From JADJSS01 sp964490845 (GTDB lineage: Bacteria; Bacteroidota; Bacteroidia; Chitinophagales; JADIYW01): DNA of 64,000 nt. Shown in pieces: positions 1 to 8,319 of this stretch (within the stretch, counting starts at the first letter, position 1; every line of letters begins with the position of its first letter). Position numbers and translations under genes: made by a program. The stretch lies in the NCBI GenBank assembly GCA_964490845.1, contig CAZBED010000001.1, positions 248,001 through 312,000 on the forward strand, read 5' to 3'. The notes beneath the pieces were generated by a model. That model did no database searches, was not told where the DNA came from, and was given only the letters and a program-made list of their open reading frames with translations.

Positions 1-2097
1 GCCTCTTTTATTTTCCCCGATGCCTCTTTCCCTTTCGGCGGCGGATTAGGAGTCAACAACTATGAATGGCTTTCCACCCTGATGGGCCGATTGGGTTTAG
101 GAATTTTACTGGCCATTATCGGTCTTACTTTTTTGGGTTTCAATTTAAAAGACGCGTATCTGAAATACAATTCCTGGAAACAGCAATGGGAAGAGCGCAG
201 GAAAGCACTCGCCTTACAAAAAAGTATACCTGAAGATGATACGGTGGATGAATTTTACAAGGAAGATGACCTGGCAAAAGAAGAAGGCTATGAAATGGAG
301 AGCATCCTTCCTGATGAAACCGAAAATCCGACTCCGCATTTTGAAGATCAGACGTTTGAAATACTGACGGAAGAACACCCGGAGAATGAGTCTGAAAGCA
401 TTAAAATGGAATTGATTGAAAAAGAAACGGAAGAAGTGGAACTGGAGCAGGCCGTTAAGGAGCCCGTACCTAAAAAAGAAAAATTCACACTGGATCCTGA
501 TTTTGAGATTGAAGAACTGCAGGCTTTCGGCACCATTGAAGAAACTATTGGGGCAACACAGGAAAAAGAACACTTTGGGCTGGATACTAATTTTGATCCA
601 AGACTGGAATTATCGAAATACAAATTTCCATCAGTTGACTTACTCGAAGAGCATGGCAGCGGCCAGATAGAAATCAACAAGGAGGAATTAGAGCAAAATA
701 AAAATCAGATTGTTCAGACCTTGTTAAACTATAATATCGGCATAGAAAAAATAAAAGCGACAGTTGGCCCTACCGTCACCCTGTATGAAATCGTTCCGGA
801 GAAAGGTGTGCGGATTTCCAAAATTAAAAACCTGGAAGACGATATCGCACTTAGTCTGGCGGCATTAGGCATCCGTATCATCGCCCCGATACCCGGCAGA
901 GGAACAATTGGCATTGAAGTTCCCAACGTAAAGAAAAGTGTCGTTTCCATGCGCTCTCTCATCGCCGGTGAAAAATTTAAAAAGTCAGACGCAGAACTTC
1001 CCATAGCATTAGGAAAAACTATTTCTAACGAAGACTTTGTTATCGACCTGGCGAAAATGCCGCACCTGCTGATGGCGGGGGCTACGGGCCAGGGTAAGTC
1101 AGTCGGGCTAAACGCCATTCTGGTATCCTTACTCTACAAAAAGCATCCCGCCGAATTAAAATTTGTATTAGTGGATCCTAAAAAGGTGGAGCTTACCTTA
1201 TATAAGCTAATCGAAAACCATTACCTCGCCAAGCTGCCGAACGAAACAGACGCCATCATTACCGATAACAAGAAAGTAATCTACACTTTAAATGCATTAT
1301 GCATTGAAATGGACACCCGGTATGAGTTGTTAAAAACAGCTCATGTCCGACACATCAAAGAATATAATCAGAAGTTTTTAAACCGGCAACTAAACCCGAA
1401 CAACGGACACCGGTTTTTACCCTATATCGTGCTTGTTGTGGATGAATTTGCTGATTTGATGATGACTGCCGGCAAAGAGGTGGAAGCGCCGATAGCCAGG
1501 CTTGCACAATTAGCCCGTGCCATTGGTATCCATCTGGTGATAGCCACACAACGCCCTTCGGTCAACATCATTACAGGAACAATAAAAGCTAACTTCCCCG
1601 GCCGAATAGCGTTTAAAGTAACAGCAAAAGTGGACTCCAGGACTATCCTCGATGCCGGAGGCGCCGACCAGCTGATTGGACGCGGAGATATGTTACTATC
1701 CCAAAGCGGGGAAATCACACGGTTACAGTGTCCGTTTGTAGATACACCGGAGGTAGAACATATTGCCAAATTTATCGGAGACCAAAAAGGGTTCCCAACT
1801 CCTTATGAACTGCCGGAATATATAGACCCGAAAGAGGCCGCCAATGGCGACCGCCAGCTCGATATGGGCGAACGAGATGAACTGTTTGAGGAAGCGGCAA
1901 GGTTGATTGTCAGAAATCAGATTGGCTCCACCTCCCTGATACAACGTAAATTAGCGTTAGGATATGCCCGCTCGGGCAGACTTATGGACCAACTGGAGAA
2001 TGCCGGTATCGTTGGCCCAAATCTTGGCAGTAAAGCCAGAGAAGTTTATATTAAAACAGAAGAAGAATTGGAACGGATTTTGCAGGATATTGCCTGA
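1..2097 (+). CDS. ftsK: DNA translocase FtsK, 5'-truncated by window edge
   Basis: ATP-driven DNA pump that clears chromosome termini at the division septum. The frame is open from base 1, upstream of the first ATG at 82, and encodes a membrane stretch (GRLGLGILLAIIGLTFLGF), so the gene starts before the window and its earlier N-terminal helices are missing. After an acidic linker (about 200-600) comes the motor. Walker A GATGQGKS lies near 1078-1101 and Walker B VLVVDEFADL near 1430-1460. The last ~75 residues, from about 1870, form the winged-helix gamma domain that reads chromosome polarity signals. It is followed 97 bp later by a lolA-like gene, a neighbourhood common in Bacteroidota. The family assignment is secure; only the N-terminus is unseen. 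Confidence 0.97.
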   Translation, partial: ASFIFPDASFPFGGGLGVNNYEWLSTLMGRLGLGILLAIIGLTFLGFNLKDAYLKYNSWKQQWEERRKALALQKSIPEDDTVDEFYKEDDLAKEEGYEMESILPDETENPTPHFEDQTFEILTEEHPENESESIKMELIEKETEEVELEQAVKEPVPKKEKFTLDPDFEIEELQAFGTIEETIGATQEKEHFGLDTNFDPRLELSKYKFPSVDLLEEHGSGQIEINKEELEQNKNQIVQTLLNYNIGIEKIKATVGPTVTLYEIVPEKGVRISKIKNLEDDIALSLAALGIRIIAPIPGRGTIGIEVPNVKKSVVSMRSLIAGEKFKKSDAELPIALGKTISNEDFVIDLAKMPHLLMAGATGQGKSVGLNAILVSLLYKKHPAELKFVLVDPKKVELTLYKLIENHYLAKLPNETDAIITDNKKVIYTLNALCIEMDTRYELLKTAHVRHIKEYNQKFLNRQLNPNNGHRFLPYIVLVVDEFADLMMTAGKEVEAPIARLAQLARAIGIHLVIATQRPSVNIITGTIKANFPGRIAFKVTAKVDSRTILDAGGADQLIGRGDMLLSQSGEITRLQCPFVDTPEVEHIAKFIGDQKGFPTPYELPEYIDPKEAANGDRQLDMGERDELFEEAARLIVRNQIGSTSLIQRKLALGYARSGRLMDQLENAGIVGPNLGSKAREVYIKTEEELERILQDIA

Positions 2098-2115
2098 AAT
2101 CTGAAATGGGGCAGA

Positions 2116-2143
2116 TTGAAATAGCAAAAATCTATTACATTTG
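2116..2143 (+). promoter_or_regulatory. Candidate Bacteroidota-type promoter for the lolA-like gene
   Basis: TACATTTG at 2136-2143 fits the Bacteroidota -7 consensus TAnnTTTG. A TTG at 2116-2118 lies 17 bp upstream as a possible -33 element. The predicted start would fall about 45 bp before the ATG at 2195. Based on pattern matching only. Confidence 0.45.
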
Positions 2144-2194
2144 TGCCTGTTAACGTTTTCATTTATTGACAAAGCGCGTAACCAATAACAAAGC

Positions 2195-2848
2195 ATGATT
2201 CAACTTTTTTCGATTTTCACTTTCTTGCTGTCCTTGTTCGGTTTTCAGACGGACAAGCAACTCAATGACCCTAAAGCAAAAGTATTGCTCGATGCTGTCA
2301 GTAAAACCTACAAGGGTTTCTCGTCCATCGAAGCTGAAATAGCATTAACCACCACCAACCCTGTTCAGAATAAAACAACTACACAGAACGGAAATGTGTA
2401 TCTGAAAGGTGAACGGTACAAGATGGTGATGGGGAGGCAGGAAGTATTTTGCGATAAGCAAAGCGTCTGGACTTATCTGAAAGATATCAACGAGGTTCAG
2501 ATTAATGATTATGAAGCGAATAAAGAAGACATTACTCCATCCAATATGTTTACCATTTATCAGAACGATTTCAATTACATGATGAACGGAGAAGAAACAA
2601 TTGATAAAACCAACTGTTCCATAGTGGACCTGATGCCGAAAGACAAAAGCAAACCGTTTTTCAAAGTACGCATCTGGATAGACAAAAGCGCTAAATACAT
2701 TAAGCGAATGAAAGTTTTTGATAAAAACGGAACTCATTACACTTATCAGGTAACTTCATTCAACTCAAAAGCCAATTTAGAAGACAGTTTCTTTAAATTT
2801 GACGCCACAAAACATCCGGGTGTACATATCGAAGATTTAAGAATGTAA
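2195..2848 (+). CDS. LolA-like outer-membrane lipoprotein carrier protein
   Basis: 217 aa periplasmic protein of the LolA / LolA-like family, which ferries lipoproteins or sulfolipid-like cargo between inner and outer membranes. It begins with a hydrophobic leader (MIQLFSIFTFLLSLFGF) and continues with the half-barrel pattern typical of the family: KTYKGFSSIEAEI, then GNVYLKGERYKMVMGRQEVFCD, then the ANKEDITPSNMFTIYQ region and a C-terminal KFDATKHPGVHIEDLR. The Bacteroidota form commonly follows ftsK, as here, and the two may be functionally linked in cell-envelope biogenesis. The gene has its own candidate promoter in the 97 bp gap. Family assignment is good; cargo specificity cannot be read from sequence. 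Confidence 0.85.
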   Translation: MIQLFSIFTFLLSLFGFQTDKQLNDPKAKVLLDAVSKTYKGFSSIEAEIALTTTNPVQNKTTTQNGNVYLKGERYKMVMGRQEVFCDKQSVWTYLKDINEVQINDYEANKEDITPSNMFTIYQNDFNYMMNGEETIDKTNCSIVDLMPKDKSKPFFKVRIWIDKSAKYIKRMKVFDKNGTHYTYQVTSFNSKANLEDSFFKFDATKHPGVHIEDLRM

Positions 2849-2984
2849 ATGCCGGTTATATTTTACTTAAAAAACATACGTGTATCCCTACCCCATTTAA
2901 AACTAATTTTATAAATTTAAATACTTGATTTGAATCCATAAAACTTTCAGGCATAAATATTGATCTGAATAAAAAACTTAAAAT

Positions 2985-3593
2985 ATGAGACTTTCTTTTT
3001 TTGTCATTTTATCTATCCTCTTTATACATGAATCCATAGCCTCCGCCGAAGAGAGCTGGAAGCTGGAAAAAGACAAAAACGGCATAAAGGTTTGGACAAG
3101 AAAGACTCCCAATTCTCAGTTGAAAGAATTTTTGGTTTCGACGACACTGAATACCACCCCCGAAAGGATGGTTTCATTTTTAAAAAATGTACCTCAGTAT
3201 GATCAATGGATGTTCAAGGTGCAGCCCGGAAGTTCAAAGATTCTGAAGAAAGTCAGTGACGATGACTTTTACACGTACCTCATCATCGATGCACCGCTCA
3301 TTAAAAGCCGAGAGGCCATATCCCACATGGTTTTTAAGGAACCGGACGCTAAAGGGAATATCATTATCAGCTTTGAGGGTGCGCCTAACCTTATACCATT
3401 GAACGACAACTATGTCAGAATCCCCGTCATAAAAGCCTATTTTAAAATCGACCCGCTTGAAAATGGAAAAGTGCAGTTGACTCATCAGGCTTTCAGCTCA
3501 CCTGGCGGAATCATCCCGGACTTTCTGGTGAATATGGGTGCCGTGGAAGCGCCCTTTTATATGTTCAGCAAAATAAAGGAAATGATTCAGTGA
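2985..3593 (+). CDS. START-domain lipid-binding-like secreted protein
   Basis: 202 aa. A signal peptide (MRLSFFVILSILFIHESIASA) is followed by a START-like / polyketide-cyclase helix-grip fold: WKLEKDKNGIKVWTRKTPNS at the start, a middle segment with PQYDQWM and YLIIDAPLIKSREAISHM, and the C-terminal amphipathic helix (GAVEAPFYMFSKIKEMIQ). Bacterial START proteins bind a hydrophobic ligand; the ligand here is unknown. The last 7 bp overlap the 3' end of aroA on the opposite strand, so the two genes are convergent. The 136 bp upstream gap is AT-rich and holds no clear promoter match. Confidence 0.8.
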   Translation: MRLSFFVILSILFIHESIASAEESWKLEKDKNGIKVWTRKTPNSQLKEFLVSTTLNTTPERMVSFLKNVPQYDQWMFKVQPGSSKILKKVSDDDFYTYLIIDAPLIKSREAISHMVFKEPDAKGNIIISFEGAPNLIPLNDNYVRIPVIKAYFKIDPLENGKVQLTHQAFSSPGGIIPDFLVNMGAVEAPFYMFSKIKEMIQ

Positions 3594-4840
3594 CATTCAG
3601 TTACCAGAAATCCCAACTTCCTTAAATCGTCCCAAAACCTGGGATAGGATTTTGTCACCACTTCCGGTTCTTCTATCTTTAATTCCTGCAATACAAGTGC
3701 CAGCGGTGCAAATGCCATCGCCATCCGATGATCGTCGTAGGTTGAAACCGTTGGCGATTTAGCGTCAGCCGCCGACCGTCGGCTTATAATTAATCTCCAG
3801 TTATTCTCGTCCAGTTCAACCAATGAACCTAAGCCTGATTTTTGCAATTCGGTATCCAGCGCGGCGATTCTGTCCGTTTCCTTTATTCGCAATGTTTGCA
3901 ACCCCTTGCCATGCAATTCCACTTCTGTACCAGCGCAGAACGTAACAACCGTCTGAGCCAAATCGGGGCATTCCAGAAAGTCAAAAGAATAGGTTTTCGG
4001 CATCGGAGTTTTTGTCTTCCTGAGCAGTACACGATGTTCCCCGTAAATTGTCTCTATTCCAAAATCGGCTGCAATGGCTGCAATGACACTGTCTCCCTGA
4101 ATCTGACGGGTGGTAAGACCTTCCAGTGTAATCTCTGCCTCCCGTGCCAATATTGCAATGGAATAAAAATAAGAGGCGGCACTCCAGTCACCTTCCACAA
4201 AGAAAGGCCGCGGCAAATAATGCCCGCTTTTTACAATTATTGTCTTTTCCTTAAACGCCGTATGAATACCAAAATACTCCATCATCTTCAAGGTCATTTT
4301 GATATAAGGCACTGAAACAATCGTACCAAGCAGCTCCAATTCCAGGCCTTCTTCCAATGTCGGGGCGATTAACAATAAAGCGGTAATATACTGGGACGAT
4401 GTGTCTGCAGGTAAGGTAACCTTACCACCTTTTAATTTTTTGCCTTTGATGCGCAATGGTGGAAATCCTTCGTTGGTTTCATATGTAATATCCGCTCCCA
4501 GTTGACGTAAGGCATCCACCAGGATTTTAATGGGGCGTTGTTTCATGCGTTCGCTGCCAGTCAGAACGACCTCTCTGCCTTCCTGCGTGGCTAGCAAAGC
4601 AGTTAAGAACCGGAAAGTGGTGCCGCCGGCACCGGCATCCAGCACGGTATCCGCCGATTCCAGTATTCGCTGTAAAAAAACGGTATCATCCGCATTGGAC
4701 AGATTCTCCATCTCTATCGGGTGATTGCACAATGCATTAATAATCAACAACCGATTACTGATACTTTTAGACCCATTTAACTGAATGGAACCCATAATAA
4801 AATCGGTGGCAGGCTTTTTTATACTATACAACGAAGACAT
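3587..4840 (-). CDS. aroA: 3-phosphoshikimate 1-carboxyvinyltransferase (EPSP synthase)
   Basis: Sixth step of the shikimate pathway: shikimate-3-phosphate + PEP gives EPSP + phosphate, leading to chorismate. The protein is 417 aa, usual for the family. The N-terminal phosphate-binding motif LNGSKSISNRLLI is present. GAGGTTFRFLTALLA and the substrate-loop segment DTSSQYITALLL follow, then TDRIAAL and the C-terminal YDDHRMAMAFAPLAL signature with the conserved Asp-His-Arg. It is a solitary aro gene, convergent with the START gene and separated by 50 bp from the downstream end of the respiratory block. No other aromatic biosynthesis gene is in the window. Confidence 0.96.
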   Translation of the reverse strand: MSSLYSIKKPATDFIMGSIQLNGSKSISNRLLIINALCNHPIEMENLSNADDTVFLQRILESADTVLDAGAGGTTFRFLTALLATQEGREVVLTGSERMKQRPIKILVDALRQLGADITYETNEGFPPLRIKGKKLKGGKVTLPADTSSQYITALLLIAPTLEEGLELELLGTIVSVPYIKMTLKMMEYFGIHTAFKEKTIIVKSGHYLPRPFFVEGDWSAASYFYSIAILAREAEITLEGLTTRQIQGDSVIAAIAADFGIETIYGEHRVLLRKTKTPMPKTYSFDFLECPDLAQTVVTFCAGTEVELHGKGLQTLRIKETDRIAALDTELQKSGLGSLVELDENNWRLIISRRSAADAKSPTVSTYDDHRMAMAFAPLALVLQELKIEEPEVVTKSYPRFWDDLRKLGFLVTECH

Positions 4841-4890
4841 GATGCAATAGTACGAAGAAAATTTAAGAATTCAGATTTGAGATTTACTGC

Positions 4891-5121
4891 TTAATTCTCT
4901 TCGGCGCGAAATTTATCTTTGTTTTTTATCCAAAGAAAAACGATACCCGCAACAAAAAGAATGGGCGCCATCAGCAAATACTCAATCCCGCCGTTAATGC
5001 TTCTGGCGTATTGGGAAGTCTGTACCGAACCCTTACACATGGCGCATTGTGCTTGTGTAAGGAAAGATGTACATACCAACAGTATGGTAAAGATAAATGC
5101 TATGTATTTCCTGATTAACAT
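4891..5121 (-). CDS. Small CxxC membrane protein at the end of the oxidase operon
   Basis: 76 aa. A signal/anchor segment (MLIRKYIAFIFTILLVCTSF) is followed by QAQCAMCKGSVQ, with a CxxC pair that would face the periplasm, then a polar SQYARSINGGIEYLL segment and one transmembrane helix (LMAPILFVAGIVFLWI) with a short charged tail. Proteins like this often end cytochrome oxidase clusters in Bacteroidota; the function is not established. The CxxC and the Sco neighbour suggest a part in copper or thiol handling during oxidase assembly, but this is inference from context. Start is an ATG; 45 bp separate it from the DUF420 gene upstream. Confidence 0.75.
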   Translation of the reverse strand: MLIRKYIAFIFTILLVCTSFLTQAQCAMCKGSVQTSQYARSINGGIEYLLMAPILFVAGIVFLWIKNKDKFRAEEN

Positions 5122-5166
5122 GATATAAAGGTAGGTATAATCTTATAGAGACACATGAATTTACGG

Positions 5167-5703
5167 TTAATAATACGGAGCCATAAACACATAGACCAAT
5201 ACGCCTGTAACCGCTACATATAACCATAAAGGATAGGTGAATTTCGCCCATCTTTTATGCTGTACGAAGTTGCGTTGGAAAGCAAAGGAGAATGTTTTCA
5301 GCACAAAGGGCAACACGATTGCAGACAGTAAAATATGCGTTAATAAAATAAAAAAGTAGACATACCTGACAAATCCTGTTCCACCGAATCTGCTGTCTTC
5401 CGCCTTTAATGTATGATAGATAACATAAGACAATAAAAAAACGACGGATAACAGCAGTGCACTTAGCATTGCCAGCCGGTGCGCATTGCTGTTCTTATTC
5501 TTTATAAAAAATAATCCAATTAACAGACAAAGTGCAGTGCCGGTGTTTACCGTTGCATGAAATTTCGGAAAAAAACTTAAATCCAGTGAATGTGTAATTG
5601 CAGGTGGTGCAACTTTCAGCATCGCTATCACCAGGGCAGGTACCGCAATGGATATAACAGCAATGACGATATTAATGGTTTTTGTGGAGGTGTTTTGCAG
5701 CAT
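5167..5703 (-). CDS. DUF420 multi-span membrane protein, oxidase-associated
   Basis: 178 aa with about five hydrophobic helices (for example VIAVISIAVPALVIAML, TALCLLIGLFFI, ALLLSVVFLLSYVIYH, FFILLTHILLSAIVLPFVL, LWLYVAVTGVLVYVF). The conserved FHATVN, YVIYHTLK and LTHILLSA segments, with histidines set in the membrane, are typical of the DUF420 family, whose Bacillus member (YozB/CtaM) is needed for maturation of a heme-copper oxidase. The position directly after sco in this operon supports the same kind of role. Specific biochemistry is unknown. Confidence 0.85.
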   Translation of the reverse strand: MLQNTSTKTINIVIAVISIAVPALVIAMLKVAPPAITHSLDLSFFPKFHATVNTGTALCLLIGLFFIKNKNSNAHRLAMLSALLLSVVFLLSYVIYHTLKAEDSRFGGTGFVRYVYFFILLTHILLSAIVLPFVLKTFSFAFQRNFVQHKRWAKFTYPLWLYVAVTGVLVYVFMAPYY

Positions 5704-5822
5704 GGTTGATAATTAAGCATCTAATTTATGTTGTCACTCCTTAAAAAGGAAATCTCATAAGTTAGTTGATAAAGATTACCTCTTACGAGACAACAACATT
5801 TCATAATACTAATAAACAGTGA

Positions 5823-6569
5823 CTATTGACTATTGTTTTTGCTTTTCCACTTAGGGTCATCCTTTTTCATCGGGACGATATAGCTGACCAGCAGCATTTG
5901 AATGTCTTTAATCATCTGGTCAACCTCCGCTTTTTCCGTTCCGTCATAATAGCCACGAATCCTGCGTTCTTTATCTATCAGCACAAATTTTTGTTCATGT
6001 ATAAAGTCTGCCGGGCCGCCGTCACCCTGCATGGCCGTTACGAAATATCCGTTTCTGGCCTGTTTGTACAATTCTTTTTTATCCCCGGTCAGCAAACGCC
6101 ACATTCTTGAATTAACATCGTTGTTAAGGGCATAATTAAATAATTGCTTAACAGAATCCGTCTCTGGATCCACGGTATGGGACAGTATCAAGACATCTTT
6201 ATCCGTTACAAACTTATCCTGCACTTTATGCAGGTTACCCGTCATATCAATGCAAATGCTCTTACAGGTTGTAAAAAAGAAGTCTACAACCGTAACCTTA
6301 CCATCCATAAAGGCTTCCGTGATGGTGTCACCGTTCTGGTCTAAAAAAGAAAAAGGCGGCACTTTAAAGTAGGCGGTATCTATAATGTCTTTCCCTCTAT
6401 AATCCTTTGACTTAAAGGCTTCTTTCGGGCCATAAATAGGCAAACACCTATCTGTCTCCAGCGTAGGCCGGTGATGATTCAGGTAATTAAAAAACAGAAA
6501 AAATACGATTGGAAATAACGCAATGACAATTATAGCGGCAATAAATCCAATCCTCTTGTTGTTTTTCAA
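5823..6569 (-). CDS. SCO1/SenC copper chaperone for cytochrome oxidase
   Basis: 248 aa inner-membrane protein with one N-terminal anchor and a periplasmic thioredoxin-fold domain. Sco proteins deliver or reduce copper at the CuA site of subunit II. The copper-binding CxxxC is seen in TTCKSICIDMTG, and the conserved distal histidine in ADFIHEQKFVLIDKERRIRG. The typical PFSFLDQNGDTITE and VTVVDFFFT strands are present. The start appears to be a TTG codon at 6569, 7 bp after the coxIV stop; no ATG occurs before the anchor helix. It is part of the oxidase operon that supplies its CuA-bearing partner at 11107-12141. Confidence 0.93.
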   Translation of the reverse strand: MKNNKRIGFIAAIIVIALFPIVFFLFFNYLNHHRPTLETDRCLPIYGPKEAFKSKDYRGKDIIDTAYFKVPPFSFLDQNGDTITEAFMDGKVTVVDFFFTTCKSICIDMTGNLHKVQDKFVTDKDVLILSHTVDPETDSVKQLFNYALNNDVNSRMWRLLTGDKKELYKQARNGYFVTAMQGDGGPADFIHEQKFVLIDKERRIRGYYDGTEKAEVDQMIKDIQMLLVSYIVPMKKDDPKWKSKNNSQ

Positions 6570-6576
6570 ATCAAAT

Positions 6577-6903
6577 TTATTTAGGATAATTCAAGACATT
6601 CCAATAATGTCCTTCAGTGGCAAAAGCAATGATAGCCCATACCAGGAACACCAGCGGGACACCCAAAGAAAGCATAAATGCGCGTTTCTCATATTTTAAG
6701 TGCATGAACTCACCTACTATAAAGAAAGCCTTCGCCAAACTGGCCAATACATAAAATGTATTCATCAGCAATTTCGGTAAATGAGGTCCTAAGAGCAGGG
6801 CTACAGCCACTTCCACTATCGTTACGACACTTAATATTGCCGTAGCTCTCCATACCGCCTTTACTCCTGACTGATATTGTTCTTCTGTTAAATGACTAGA
6901 CAT
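6577..6903 (-). CDS. Cytochrome c oxidase subunit IV
   Basis: 108 aa with three predicted helices (VWRATAILSVVTIVEVAVALL, TFYVLASLAKAFFIVGEFMH, MLSLGVPLVFLVWAIIAF). The middle segment AKAFFIVGEFMHLKYE is the hallmark of the prokaryotic COX4 / caa3-type subunit IV family. It is a small, non-catalytic subunit of the aa3 oxidase. The ATG lies 26 bp after the coxIII stop and the gene runs straight into sco. Confidence 0.9.
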   Translation of the reverse strand: MSSHLTEEQYQSGVKAVWRATAILSVVTIVEVAVALLLGPHLPKLLMNTFYVLASLAKAFFIVGEFMHLKYEKRAFMLSLGVPLVFLVWAIIAFATEGHYWNVLNYPK

Positions 6904-6929
6904 ATCTTATTTTTTAACTTTTTAGAATT

Positions 6930-7673
6930 TTACATTAAATAGAAGGCTAAGAATACGAAGACCCAGACCAAGTCTACAAAGTGCCAGTACAACCCGACTT
7001 TTTCAATCATTTCATAGTGGCCTCTTCTCTGAAATGTACCGTTTGCGGTAGTAAAGAATGCCCATAAATTGATACAAACGCCGGTAAATACGTGAAATCC
7101 GTGAAATCCGGTAATACCGAAAAACAATGCTCCGAAAGCAATCGGTCCGGGAGAAACAGCCATGTGTTCTTCCACCAAATGTGTTATTCCATTAGCATCC
7201 GGCCCGAATGGATTATAATACGGACGCAAACCTTCTCCGATTAAGTGAGTCCATTCCCAAGCCTGACAACCCAAGAAAATGGCACCGCCTAAAATCCCTC
7301 CGACCATCCAGAGCATTACGCCTTTTTGGTTCATTCTGTGTCCTTCCTGCACCGCACGAACGACTGCAACAGAACTCAAAATCAGGACAAATGTCATGAC
7401 ACTGACAAATGCCAGTGGTGCATTGGCATGTCCTAATCCCGGAAAAGATTTGAACACAAGGTTGGGATTAGGCCACCAGGGCTGCGCCAACCGGATGGAT
7501 GCATAAGCAATCAGGAATGCCGAAAATGTAAATGCATCTGACAGCAGGAAATACCACATCATGGTTTTACCATAACTGATATTCATAGCTGTTTTTTCAC
7601 CACCTTCCCCATTATCAGGTGTGGGTAATAAACCGGAGTGATGTTCTTCTGTTATTTCTAAAACTTCTGCCAT
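6930..7673 (-). CDS. Cytochrome c oxidase subunit III (first of two adjacent copies by position)
   Basis: 247 aa, seven-helix subunit III. Family motifs include MMWYFLLSDAFTFSAFLIAY, GHRMNQKGVMLWMVGGILGG, FFGITGFHGFHVFTG (His-rich helix) and the C-terminal YWHFVDLVWVFVFLAFYL. Subunit III stabilises the catalytic core and binds lipid near the D-channel entrance. A second, shorter subunit III-like gene lies immediately upstream in the transcript (7690-8313) with 16 bp between them, so the operon encodes two members of this fold. Confidence 0.93.
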   Translation of the reverse strand: MAEVLEITEEHHSGLLPTPDNGEGGEKTAMNISYGKTMMWYFLLSDAFTFSAFLIAYASIRLAQPWWPNPNLVFKSFPGLGHANAPLAFVSVMTFVLILSSVAVVRAVQEGHRMNQKGVMLWMVGGILGGAIFLGCQAWEWTHLIGEGLRPYYNPFGPDANGITHLVEEHMAVSPGPIAFGALFFGITGFHGFHVFTGVCINLWAFFTTANGTFQRRGHYEMIEKVGLYWHFVDLVWVFVFLAFYLM

Positions 7674-7689
7674 TACACTATTATTTTGT

Positions 7690-8313
7690 CTACTTTAAAT
7701 TCAAGGTTAAAAAGAAATATAGATACACCCAAAGGATACCCATGAAATGCCAGAATAAAGTTAGCAAATCAGTACGTATGTTGAGTATTCCCTTTTCGGA
7801 TGTTTCAATTTTATTTAATATCTCATTGCTATGCGGCCTTCTGAGCAAAATCACTGAATGTATAAATGCAACAATTAAAAACAACAAACCAACCGTCACA
7901 TGTAATGCATGTATAAATGTGATTACCAGAAAATATGGGCCTGCAGGATTGGGGTTAAACGATAAATACACTCCCGCATCGTTTAATTGCTTCCAGCCCT
8001 GTATCTGAAAATAGCAAAACAAACCGCCCAGTATCAATGTAAAAAATAAGCCCACAGCGGTCATTAATTTGTGCTGTTTCTTATTGGCTATATGTGCCGT
8101 CTGTAAAAAAACACTGCTTAACAAAATCAACAGCGTAGACACTTTAAATATTTCAGGTATGGTAAAGGATGACCAGGCACCGCCGCCGCCCTTACGCACG
8201 AGGAATGCACTCGTAAAGCCTGCAAAAACCATGGAAGTGGTCACAATAAACAACCACATCGTGAAGCGGTGAGCTCCCTGGTTATTCGTATTGAATTTTG
8301 CTGTCGCTGCCAT
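7690..8313 (-). CDS. Cytochrome c oxidase subunit III-like, second copy
   Basis: 207 aa, about five helices. Seen: TMWLFIVTTSMVFAGFTSAF at the N-terminus, VITFIHALHVTVGLLFLIV in the His-rich helix and LTLFWHFMGILWVYLYFFL at the C-terminus, all diagnostic of the heme-copper oxidase subunit III family. Shorter than its neighbour at 6930-7673 because the N-terminal part is missing. Tandem subunit III genes of unequal length are usual in Bacteroidota oxidase operons; each may occupy a separate position in the ACIII-oxidase supercomplex, though that is inference. Confidence 0.92.
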   Translation of the reverse strand: MAATAKFNTNNQGAHRFTMWLFIVTTSMVFAGFTSAFLVRKGGGGAWSSFTIPEIFKVSTLLILLSSVFLQTAHIANKKQHKLMTAVGLFFTLILGGLFCYFQIQGWKQLNDAGVYLSFNPNPAGPYFLVITFIHALHVTVGLLFLIVAFIHSVILLRRPHSNEILNKIETSEKGILNIRTDLLTLFWHFMGILWVYLYFFLTLNLK

Positions 8314-8319
8314 TATTTA

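Noticed and set aside
214..680. Minus-strand open frames inside ftsK
   Set aside because: Low-complexity shadows of the acidic linker; no start context or homology.
5740..5810. Possible hairpin around CTCATAAG / CTTACGAG upstream of the DUF420 gene
   Set aside because: Imperfect short arms with a long loop and no T-run; not convincing as a terminator or riboswitch.
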